Assembly (NCBI GenBank): GCA_033239525.1
Contig: BSYO01000036.1
Coordinates: forward strand, 3,432,126 to 3,496,125
DNA from: Nepenthes gracilis
Lineage: Eukaryota; Streptophyta; Magnoliopsida; Caryophyllales; Nepenthaceae
Direction of reading: 5' to 3'
Length of the DNA: 64,000 nucleotides
Below, piece by piece: positions 13,292 to 22,931 of the stretch. Every line of letters begins with the position of its first letter. The stretch's first letter is position 1. Made by a program: the position numbers and the translations under genes. Below the pieces are notes generated by a model. That model was given only the letters and a program-made list of their open reading frames with translations, ran no database searches and had not been told where the DNA came from.

Positions 13292-13850
13292 AGGAGTGAG
13301 AAAATGCTAGCATTACGCAACTTTAAAACATTTTCTTTCACTAGAACCAATCGAGTCCTGATAATGAAAATTTTATTCTGAAGCACCGAACTGGATAAAG
13401 CTAAATTCACATCACCCCAATTATTGGACAGAATTTAATCATTCAAAACCTTAATAAAGGGGAACCTATCTCTCCTGTTCTTAATGGAGTTTAAATTCCC
13501 TCCGCTTATTTTAAACTCATTTTTAAGAGTTAAAAAAATATAATCACTTTTTTTATTAAAATAATAAAAAATGACTTTTACCATATGGGTATCCAACCTA
13601 AGCTTCTTAGGTCGAAAAAAGATACACAATCCCACTAAATATCAGATGGCATTGGGATGAAGCAAAGCAATAGAATTTTCAAGTGCTTCTATTGTTTCTA
13701 TGTATTTTCTAGTAAAAGGTATATGAAGCCTACATTTTCAGTGATCTTCATAAACAGCAATGTTACTTTATAAACTTTATAAACAGTGGTGAAGGAGCTG
13801 CCCTTCAAAAACGAGGTGCAACTCCCTGGTTTTCACATGATAGGGCACCT
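13292..13850 (-). pseudogene. E0 antisense gene, N-terminal half (PF04195-like)
   Basis: The minus-strand reading gives GSSFTTVYKV near 13790 and FIPMPSDI then WDCVSF near 13630-13660. At 13435-13635 it gives KVIFYYFNKK followed by ISGGNLNSIKNRRDRF. These align in order with the E2 antisense gene (24455-25066: DGFITVYEVHLKG, LQPNAVRYHISPCVF, KTIFCFTHN, ISGGNLDSTKR). Several in-frame stops are present. With 3211-4497 it forms one gene cut by E1. The role of this protein family is unknown to me. Confidence 0.6.
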
Positions 13851-14192
13851 TTTAATCCTCCAATAGAGTGCTAAGAAACAGTAAGCCCGCCATTCCCTTA
13901 CCTATTTTCGAACCCTCTAAATTTGAGTATTATTAACGTGGAAGCTTCTACGTCAATTAAATAGTTAAAAATAATAAATAAATAAATAAATAAAATTGTA
14001 TTATATAATTTAAATAAATATTTAATGTGCACTATTTATTCTGGTAACTTTTAATTGTCATATTAGTTGTAGTAGCCTCTTATTTGGAGTACCATAACAG
14101 CTCTGCCAAATTTGGCCATCTCCAGCAATTATCAAAGAAACCAGCTGCTGTTTTCAGGCTATTCTTCTGTCATCATCTTCTTCTTCTTGTTG
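13851..14192. other. Intergenic / upstream region of the pectin methylesterase gene
   Basis: AT-rich, with an ATAA run at 13969-13992. No LTR end of E0 is recognisable here, so E0 appears truncated within a few hundred bases of the gene's TATA box. No coding frame. Confidence 0.4.
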
Positions 14193-14204
14193 TATATATA
14201 TATA
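14193..14204 (+). promoter_or_regulatory. Probable TATA box of the pectin methylesterase gene
   Basis: TATATATATATA lies 124-135 bases before the ATG at 14328. With a start site about 30 bases downstream this gives a 5' leader near 100 bases. A TTCTTCTTCTTG pyrimidine tract lies just upstream (14177-14189). Inferred from position and sequence only. Confidence 0.5.
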
Positions 14205-14327
14205 CAAAGGGCTCTTTCACAATGCCCTAAGAAGGTCCCTACCGGAGGTTTATACAACAGCAGGAGCAGCCCTCCACCATTTTCACAAGAGCCTTTCCAA
14301 CCTTGAAAATTGTACTAAACCTTCGAG

Positions 14328-15357
14328 ATGTCAGGATTCAGTACCGACAAGAAGAAGAAGATCGCCACCCTCGGCGCATCCTCATTGCTGCTGGTGACAA
14401 TGGTGGTGGCGGTGACTTTTGGCATGAGGAGCACAACCACCACCCACGGTGGTAGTGCCCCGCCGTCGGAAGGGGAGCCGAAGATAGCCACATCGAATAA
14501 GGCCATCGAAGCCATTTGCCAACCCACCCACCACAGAGAAGCATGCATCAACACCCTCACGTCCGCCGGCGAGAACGTCACCGACCCGAAAGAGCTCGTG
14601 AAGATAGCGTTTCGGGTTACGAAGGAGGAGATCGCCAGCGCCCTGAACAAGTCCGCCACCATTCGGGCCGCTGCAAATGACCCGAGGGCAGCTCAGGGGC
14701 TCGAGATTTGCCGTGAGGTGGTCGAGTACTCCGTCCACGACCTCCAGAGATCGGTCGATTCATTGGCCGAATTCGGAGCCGGGAGGCTCGCGCAGTTCGT
14801 CGAGGATCTTAAAGTCTGGGTCGGTGGCGCCATCACGTACCAAGAAGTCTGCTTCGATGCGTTCGAGAACACGACTTCCGATGCCGGCGAAAAGATGAGA
14901 GAATTACTCAAGACTTCTCGTCAGCTGACTGAGAATGCCCTCACCATTATCACTCAAGCAACCTCGATATTGACTCAGCTCGACATCCAAGGCCTTAACC
15001 TTGACTTTAGCAGGCGACTTCTCTCTGTGCCTCAGGCTGGCGAGCTGCCTGCCTGGCTCAACGACAAGAGGAGGCATATACTTCAACTTCCGACGGCCGC
15101 CATCGAGCCCGACGTCGTGGTCGCTCTCGATGGAAGCGGCAAGTTAAAGTCCATCCAGCAGGCACTGCACCTTGTTCCGAAGAACAATGACAAGGCGTTT
15201 GTGATTTACATCAAGGCTGGAGTTTATCATGAGAATGTGGTGGTCAACAAGAAGATGACCAATGTTGTGTTCATCGGAGATGGACCTACCAAGACCAAGA
15301 TCACCGGACACAAGAGCTTCGTCGACGGAATTCCGACGTTCAAAACGGCGACCGTTG
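14328..15357 (+). CDS. Pectin methylesterase with PMEI-like pro-domain, exon 1
   Basis: This exon encodes residues 1-343 and the first base of codon 344. Residues 13-33 form a signal-anchor helix after a KKKKK cluster, sending the protein into the secretory pathway. Residues ~57-220 form a PMEI-like pro-domain with four conserved Cys (64, 73, 128, 175). RRLL at 229-232 is a subtilase-type processing motif, with a second basic site RRHIL at 248-252. The catalytic domain starts near 262 and includes GVYHEN (298-303). The donor site is GTAAGT at 15358. The mature enzyme demethylesterifies homogalacturonan in the cell wall. A short upstream ORF at 14112-14306 and antisense frames over the exon have no coding merit. 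Without splicing, the frame runs to a stop at 15435-15437 (369 aa). Confidence 0.93.
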
Positions 15358-15527
15358 GTAAGTTCCGACCAATCTTATCACCGAAGTTAGGTAATTTTTT
15401 AGTTTTACTAATAATATGGATATTTTTAATACCCTAATATTTTATTTAAAAAATAATAAATTATTTTAGAAGTTTTATAATTATTTTTCATCCTAATTAT
15501 CAGATTATGTAAGTCTAATTGTTGATG

Positions 15528-15962
15528 ACACGATGGAGGCCCCCATCCACCATCCATGAAAAGACTCATGGACCGTCAAGCTATATATAATCGGGTTAGC
15601 CCCTACCAGAGGCGGGTCAAATTTTTTCTTGGTGGGTCAAATTAGATTGAAAAAAAATTATAAATTAAAAGAAATAAGATTTACATTTATGAATAATTCA
15701 ACGAATTTTTTATTAATCAAACTATAATAATAATATAATTATTTTTTAATTGAAAACACGATAGAACCACCTATCCATCAAAATATTCATCAAGGAGCAA
15801 GCTAAATAATTGGGTTAGCCCCTACAAGGGGCAGATCCATCCTTTTGCAGGTTAAATTCAATTCGAAAAAATTTTATGAATCAAAAGAAATCTAAATATT
15901 AATACATAAATAATTAAAAATTTTTATTGATCATTCTAAAATAACAAACTAAATTATAAATA
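15528..15962 (+). repeat. Intronic ~218-bp tandem repeat, copies 1 and 2
   Basis: Two diverged units share GGGTTAGCCCCTAC (at 15594 and 15812, 218 bases apart). Each is preceded by CCATCCAT- and CAAGCTA-like words and followed by a GGCAGATCC/GGTGGGTCAAAT-type block and an AT-rich tail ending TTATTGATCATTCTAAAATAA-like. The third copy lies beyond E2 at 26327. Confidence 0.7.
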
Positions 15963-16728
15963 TGATGGGTATTGATACTTCAAACCCACTTGAAGGACTC
16001 ATTCCCTTGGAGTTGGACCCTAGTCCAAAAGGCCCAAAAGGTCTACGTACCAAAAGCCAGCCCATGTGGCATAGTGGATTTAAAGCCAACTTGGACCCGC
16101 GAACTCAATATAGGCCGCGGATGTCACCATATCTGCAAAGACGACGTGCCAGGAGATTTGGTTGCTAACCTTGTCAGACCACAAGAGGAATGATAGCCTA
16201 CAACACACACTTGGTCACTGCAGATGTGACATTATGGGAGATCATCCAACGTGCATGCAATATCCCTGGCACAGAGGACTGGATTGGTGGAATTGATAGC
16301 CAGCTTCCTGCACACGCCAGCGCCACGTGGACAACCCTCAAAGGATGACTCAACCACTATAATTACATTAATTGTGTACTTAACAAAGGATCCAGCATTT
16401 TACTCTTACTTAACTAATATAGAGAGAAAAGGAAGAGAGAGAAGGGCTTGACCATACTCTGTAATCTCTTTGTAATCTCCAACAGCATAGTTAAGCTAGT
16501 TCTCGAATTAAAATCTTGTGATTTTTCCTTCTCATTTACGGAAAGATTTTTCATGTAAAAACTTCACGTGCCTTCGTTCTCGTACTCTGTAACTCCCCAT
16601 CACCAAATCGTGCCCTCGTCCTCAAACATACATTTCACTCTTCGTGTTACACCAGTCTTACCCGAAAATGGTCATGGACTCAATCAAGTTCCCATCCATA
16701 CAAGTGTGTAAAATCCGAGGACGCAACA
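15963..16728 (+). repeat. E2 5' LTR (766 bp)
   Basis: It runs from TGATGGGTATTG to GACGCAACA. A TATA-like word lies near 16358 (ACTATAATTACA; ACTATAAATACA in the other LTR), followed by a GA-rich leader and ATTTTTCATGTAAAAAC in U5. Confidence 0.9.
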
Positions 16729-16745
16729 TTGGCGCCATCTATGAA
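16729..16745 (+). other. E2 primer-binding site
   Basis: TTGGCGCCATCTATGAA directly follows the 5' LTR. TGGCGCC starts are characteristic of Tat/Athila-type elements, which use a non-Met tRNA primer; I do not assign the tRNA. Confidence 0.75.
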
Positions 16746-16821
16746 AAGTGACTAAAAGTCAGTCTTTCACATTTTCTACAAAACATCTAGGATCCTTCTG
16801 GCACCTTTTCAGAAGTCTAGC

Positions 16822-18290
16822 ATGGTGAATACCAGGACACAAGCAAGTGTACCTGTCAGGGATGCCGCTTAGTGCGATAATGGTCTCGCTCCCTGTTTCA
16901 GGATAGAGGATCATTTTGATCCAATTGTGCGGGTATGGGCTATTAGGGTGGATGATATGTCCAAAGCCTTCCTAACCCTTTACTCTAAAATGGATGAACG
17001 AATAAAAGGAGCGCCTTCCAAGGCCTCCCAAATAGTGACGTCCCAAAATAGGGACAAGGGGAAGAAACATCTGAGTAAATAAGCCAGTCAGCGTGAAGTC
17101 CCGAGAACTCAAGTTGCCTCAAGTAACAAAATCTCTTAGAGACTTGAAGGCCGCTTAGGTTCTTGAGTTCAGGAGAAGAGCCTTGAGAGGCGCAACCCAC
17201 GTTCAATTTGTAGCAATCAGTAACATGATGTTCAAGAGGCAGCTTTGTGAAACGATGCACCTCCAAGTGTTAGGGGGTCCCCAAGTAGCAGGCAATCCAA
17301 GTGCCTTGTGAGCTGAGAGATTATCTTAACAAGAAGAAGGTGGTGGCTCCACCCCACATGGAGGAGAGATTGGAGAAGGTCTGGAATCATGTCTTTGGCG
17401 AAAATAACGAAGGGGGAAGCTAATATACTCAAATCTCTGTTCGTAGCAGAGATCAAGATGAGGATACTCCCACCAAAGTTAAAAATGCCAAATTTTGACA
17501 ATCATGACGGAAGTGCTGACCTGATGGATCATCTAAATCGCTTCTGTGAGCATTTAAGCCTCCGGGGGCTAAATGAGATGACCATGTGTCAGTACTTCTC
17601 ATTGACACTTAAGTGAGATGCGAGAGTGTGGTTTTATGGGTTGCCTGTGGATTCCATTCGTTCCTTCATCGAGTTGGCAGCAATTTTCTTTTGATAGTTT
17701 GTCTCCAGCAAAAAAAAGAGAAGCAACCCTGGTACCTCACCCGAGTGAAGCAGGGTACTAGGGAGAGTTTGAGGGGGGTCAGGTAAATCCCGAAATTAAC
17801 CGATGAGGTAAGGTTGAATGCCTTTCTATTTGCCTTGGAGGGAGGCACTTTCTTCAAACACCTCATCCACAAGGGCCCCTAGACGTTCGCGGAGGCCGAG
17901 GCCATGACAAGAGTATATATCGTAGTCGAAGAAGCCAACTATGTGAAACAACCAGAGAAAGATGAGAACTTCCACCCGAGGGCGGTGGAAGGAAAGAGAA
18001 AAGGCGGGGGCCATCTGGGTCCCTAGACGATGAAGAAGCAGTATAAGTTCGAGCAGGTCGTTGAACGACACTCGTACAAATGTTCTAATACAGATCCAAA
18101 AGGAGAAGTTTTTGAAATGGCAGAAGTCATTGAAGAGCCCAAGAGGTGGTGATTAGACTAAATACTATCACTATCATTGTAATGGGGGCCATGGTACTAA
18201 GGACTATCAAACGCTGCAGAAAGAGATTGAAGAACTAATAAGGAAGGGTCACCTCAACCACTTCCTGTAAAGACCTTGACAAACTTTCAG
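16822..18290 (+). pseudogene. E2 gag (broken)
   Basis: It starts MVNTRTQASVPVRDAA and then stops. The Tat gag core is clear at 17440-17640: ILPPKLKMPNFDNHDGSADL, MDHLNRFCEHLSLRG, MTMCQYFSLTLK, stop, ARVWFYGLPVDSIRSFIEL. Downstream, a CxxC-like YYHCNGGHGTKDYQTLQKEI (near 18170-18230) corresponds to the usual Tat motif before the protease. Stops and frameshifts are numerous. Confidence 0.75.
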
Positions 18291-18330
18291 AATAGCAGGT
18301 GATGTTGAGGCTGATCAACTCAGGAACTGA

Positions 18331-21300
18331 GTGGCAGCGGAAGTTATGAACATGATATTAACTCGTCCGGCCAGAAAAGATGCTCGGGAGATCATCGCGA
18401 CAAAGAGGCCGAGGATAGGAGTTAGGGATGAAGTTATTAGTTTTAGTAACGAAGATATGGCTCATGTAACTTCTCCCCACTCCGATCCCCTGGTTGTAAC
18501 CGTACTCATTTTAAATGGAGCAAATGACTATCAAGATAAAATGAATTTTTGTTGACAATGAAAATTTTATAAATTTACTTTATCTTAATACCATTTTAAA
18601 TTGGGATCTAAGAGAAATTAAATGAGAACGCCAGAGGGACTACTCTACGGACTAGACAATGAGCTAATACCTGTCCAGGGTGTCATCCAGTTGGAGGTCA
18701 TGCTGAGGACATACGCAAGGACTGCGTTTAAGGTCATTACCTTTTTGGTCGTGGATCTTACGTTAGTTTATAACGCAATACTCGAGCATCCTTGCTTGAA
18801 CACCTTTGGCGCTGTCACTTCCATCACACATTTAAAGATAAAATTTCTGACTCCATTTAGAACTTGGGAGGTCCTTAGAGATCAGACTGCCAAGCGGACG
18901 TGCTATTGTTGCAAGTCACACAGACACCCCTTCCACAGCCAATCGAAGACCTTTACCTACAAGACGAGGCGACGCTGTAATAGGCACAGTCCGATAAACC
19001 AACTGTCCTAATGCTTTTAGATCCCAAAGATCCGAAGAAATGCATCCAGATAGGAAGCTCGCTATTAGAGACGGTTTGAGACCAACTTATCAGCTTCCCA
19101 TTGGAGAACTCGGACGTTTTTACCTAGGTACCAAGTGACATGCCAGTGATCTCCATTAAAATAATAGTCCACAAACTGGGTATAGATCCTCATTATAGAC
19201 TCGTCAGATAAAAGTGCAGGAACTACTCAGCAAAGAAGCTGGTCGTTATATGCGAAGAAGTGAAGAAGTTCCTAAACGTTGGATTCATCCGAGAAGTACA
19301 ATACTCAAACTGGCTATTAAATGTGGTCATGGTAAAAAAGAATAATAGAAAGTGGAGAATGTGCGTGGATTTTACAAACCTCAATAAAGTATGCCCCAAG
19401 GACGGCTTTCCTCTTCCCAAAGTTGATCAACTTGTAGATTCGACGTCCAATCATGAACTTCTAAATTTCATGAACACGTATTCGGGTTACAACCAAATAA
19501 AGATGAGCCCCAAAGACGATGAACACACATCATTTATGATGAATCAAGGGACATATTGTTACAAAGTGATACCATTTACCCTCAAGAATGCAGGTGCAAC
19601 TTACTAGCAGCTCGTAAATAAAATATTCGAGGACCAAATAAGCCGAAATGTGGAGGTCTATATAGATAATATGCTTATTAAAAGCAAAATAAGTGGCTGC
19701 CATATTCAGGACCTCGCCGAGACCTTTAACGTGCTCAAAACTCACTAGATGAAACTCAACCCAAATAAGTGTATATTTGGAGTAGCGTCTGGAAAGTTCC
19801 TAGGTTATATTATTTGACATCGAGAGATTGAGGTTAATCCATAAATGATCAAGGCCATTCTTGATATGAGATCTCCTCGAATAGTAAAAGAAGTCTAAGA
19901 ACTCATTGGACGGGTAGCAACCCTTTCTCGTTTCTTGGCCAAATTAGCCGAGAGGTACCTGTCGTTCTTCAAGAGCCTAAGATGAACGAAAACCAACGGC
20001 TTTTTGTGAAATAATGACTGTGAGGAGGCATTCCGAGGACTCAAAGACTATTTGTCAAACTCTCTTCTCTTAGGTTCTCCCCAACCAGGCAAGGAGCTAT
20101 ATCTATACCTTGAGTTATTCGACTTGGCCTTGAGCTCAATGTTGGTACGACAGCAGCGTGATACACAGTAGCCCGTCTATTACATGAGCAAGACCTTGGC
20201 TGATGCGCAGACCAGGTACCCGCCCACGGAGAAGATTGCTTTGGCTTTGGTATATTCTGCATGGAAGCTTAGACCGTATTTTTAGACGCATAAAGTGGTG
20301 GTCTTGACGGATCAGCCATTGAGAGCTATCTTACCGAAACCCGAGGTGTTAGGACGACTAGTTAAGTGGGTTATTGAGTTGGGTGAGTTCGATATTGAAT
20401 TTCGTTCGAGGCCAGTCTTAAAAGGTCAGGCCCTCGCGGACTTTGTTGTTAAAACAATGATCCCAACCCTTAGTGATCCAGACTATCATGGTGCAGATGA
20501 ACTAAGTGAAGTAATATGGACACTGCACATTGACGGCTCCTCAATGAAAGACGGTTGTGGAGCTGGCGTTGTGCTACGAATGCCGGAGGGAGCGAAGATA
20601 AAGTATTCGATGACCTTGGGGTTCTCAACCACAAACAACCCTGCGGAGTATGAAGCGTTACTAGTAGGACTCTGATTAGCTAAGGAATACTCAGCTAAAA
20701 ATCCAATTGTCTACAGTGACTCTGAGTTAGTCGTCAACCAAGTTCGTGAACATTTCGAGGTTAATAGCCCACAATTTTTCAAATATCTCTCGAAGGTCAA
20801 GAGTATGACCACAGACTTTGAGAAGATTGAATTTGTCCATATCGTAAGGAAAGAGAATGGGAAGGCTGACATGTTAGTGAGAGCAGTAGCTTCTGGAGAC
20901 CGAGAGCAATATGCCCGAAAAATGCGAGAAGTTCTGAATAGGCCAAGTATCGAGGATCTCGAACTATAAGTGATACAAGTCTCGAGCAGCAGTACTTGGA
21001 TAGCTCCCTACTTAAAGTATTTGTTTGAGGAGATATTATCTGAGGACGTGGATGCAGCCAAGAGAGTAAAAAAGATAGCAGGTTGGTATACTATTATGGG
21101 TGGTAAATTGTACTGGCGAGGGTTCTCCACCCTTTACTTGAGGTGTCTCACTCCCAAGGAGGCATAATATGTCCTCCAAGAAGTGCACATCGAGATCTAT
21201 AGATCCCACATTGGGAAAAAAAACCTAACCTTCAAGCTCATGAGATAAGGGTACTATTGGCCAACCATGAAGTACGACGCCATGGACTTTGTGTGTAAAT

Positions 21301-22226
21301 ATAAAAACTGCCAAATTCACGATAACATGACTCACGACCCCACACAGAGCTCCGGGCACTGTAATCACCATAGCCTTTTGCACAATTGGGACTTGACATC
21401 CTTAGACCACTTCCAGTGGCGACCAGACAAAAGAAGTTTTTGATTGTTGGGATTGACTACTTTACCAAATAGGTCGAGGAAGTGCCACTCACGAAGATAC
21501 GGAGTAGAACACAACTGAGTTTGTCTAGTAAAACCTTGTGTGTAGGTTCGGGATCCCTGAGTGCATCGTGGCTAACAATGAGACGCAATTCACTAGAAAG
21601 CAATTCACTAAGTATTGCACTAACTTGAGGATCAAGTTGGTCTACACGTCAGTCACATACCCACAGAGCAACGAGCAAGTGGAGGTCATGAACCGCACGA
21701 TCTTACATGGACTCAAGACAAAGAGCACTTCGAGGACTCATGGGTGCACGAGCTGCCATCCGTCCTCTGATTATACAGAATAACTTCGTGGGAACCCACA
21801 AGAGAGACACCATTCAGCTTGTGTTTCAGGGTAGAGACAGTTATTCCAGTAGATGTTGGCCTTCCAAGTCTCTAGGTAGAATGTTTCAGTCTGAGCAACA
21901 ACAGTCAAATGCTTCAAGAGAATCTCGATATACTCGAGGAAGTTCGAGATCAAGCGAGGCAGAGGACAACGGCATACCGACAAAAGATTGCTCGATATTA
22001 CAAAAAGAAGGTAAAGACATGACTGTTTGAGATAGGGGACCTAATATTGAGAAGTATAGAGGCCATGGGTAAAGACATCGATCGAAATAAAATCTCTCCA
22101 AATTGGGAAGGGTCGATCCTGGTTTCTACTATCATTGAAAATGGGGCCTATAAGTTGTGCACCTAAGAAGACAAACTGGTATCTCGGACATGGATTGTCA
22201 CGCACCTCAAAAAATATTGTCAATAA
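18331..22226 (+). pseudogene. E2 pol: protease, RT, RNase H, archaeal-type RNase H, integrase (broken)
   Basis: Protease region 18331-18860: ISFSNEDMAHVTSPHSDPLV, a decayed VDN active site near 18555, TFLVVDLTLVYNAILEHPCL. RT 19240-19690: VGFIREVQYSNWLLNVVMVK, CVDFTNLNKVCPKDGFPLPK, YSGYNQIKMSPKDDEHTSF, and YIDN where YVDD is expected (near 19660). First RNase H about 20000-20440. Second RNase H 20520-20790: LHIDGSSMKDGCGAGVVL, TTNNPAEYEALLVGL, YSDSELVVNQV. Integrase 21100-22226: HHCC region near 21190-21320, core with FGIPECIVANNETQFT and YPQSNEQVEVMNRTIL, tail NGAYKL...HLKKYCQ. Stops occur where Q or R is expected (19605-19607, 20673-20675, and in GYYWP near 21246). Confidence 0.85.
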
Positions 22227-22415
22227 ATGTACAAGTAGTCAGGTAAGGCGAAACGTATCATTTGATGTGCTTGTAACACGTTTCATCGTCGTAATAAAAT
22301 TCCCTTTCTTTCATTTCTTGTCTTACATATCATTGAATGTTGTATCTCATCTCATTGAGTCATAAGACCTTGACTGCCTCTAAATCAAGTGAAAGAAACT
22401 CTTTCACTTACCCTA

Positions 22416-22578
22416 AAACTCGGTTATACCCGAGCGGCCCAAGAGGTCGTACTCAAAACTCGGCTATACCTGAGTGGCCCAAAAGGTCGTACTCAAAACT
22501 CGGTGGTATCCGAGCAACCCAAGAGGTTGGACTAAAATTTGGTCACAGTGCTAAGAAACCCTAGAGGTTAAACTAGAA
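22416..22578 (+). repeat. E2 3' UTR tandem repeat, 40-bp unit, ~4 copies
   Basis: Three good copies (starting 22421, 22461 and 22501) of a unit built on CTCGGCTATACCTGAGTGGC then CCAAAAGGTCGTACTCAAAA; a fourth, decayed copy runs to about 22578. Tandem arrays in the 3' UTR are known for Tat-lineage elements. Confidence 0.85.
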
Positions 22579-22931
22579 ACGTAGGAGCAAATATGTGATG
22601 ACCCTAGGGGTAGCATCTTCAGTCTAAGACGGTCGGACAGTTCAGACATTATACCAATGTATTAAGTTTCCTTAACAAACATGTCGTAATATAATCAAAC
22701 CAAGCACTTGGACAATCTGGGTAAGACAAATAAAGCGTTTGCACCAAAATAATATGAATATTATTCATATATAAAGTATGTATACAACAGTGTACATATG
22801 TAAAAAAAATGATGATGTCTTGGTACAACAAAACACATTATGGGGCTGACGTCCCGGTCTCTCCAAGGGTCTAGGTTGTCCAAAGGGCTCTAGATGGTCA
22901 GACGGCCCAGGCTGTGACTGCTCAAGAGTCT

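Noticed and set aside
14315..14911. Several antisense ORFs over exon 1
   Set aside because: Frame shadows of GC-rich coding sequence; the sense strand has a full domain match.
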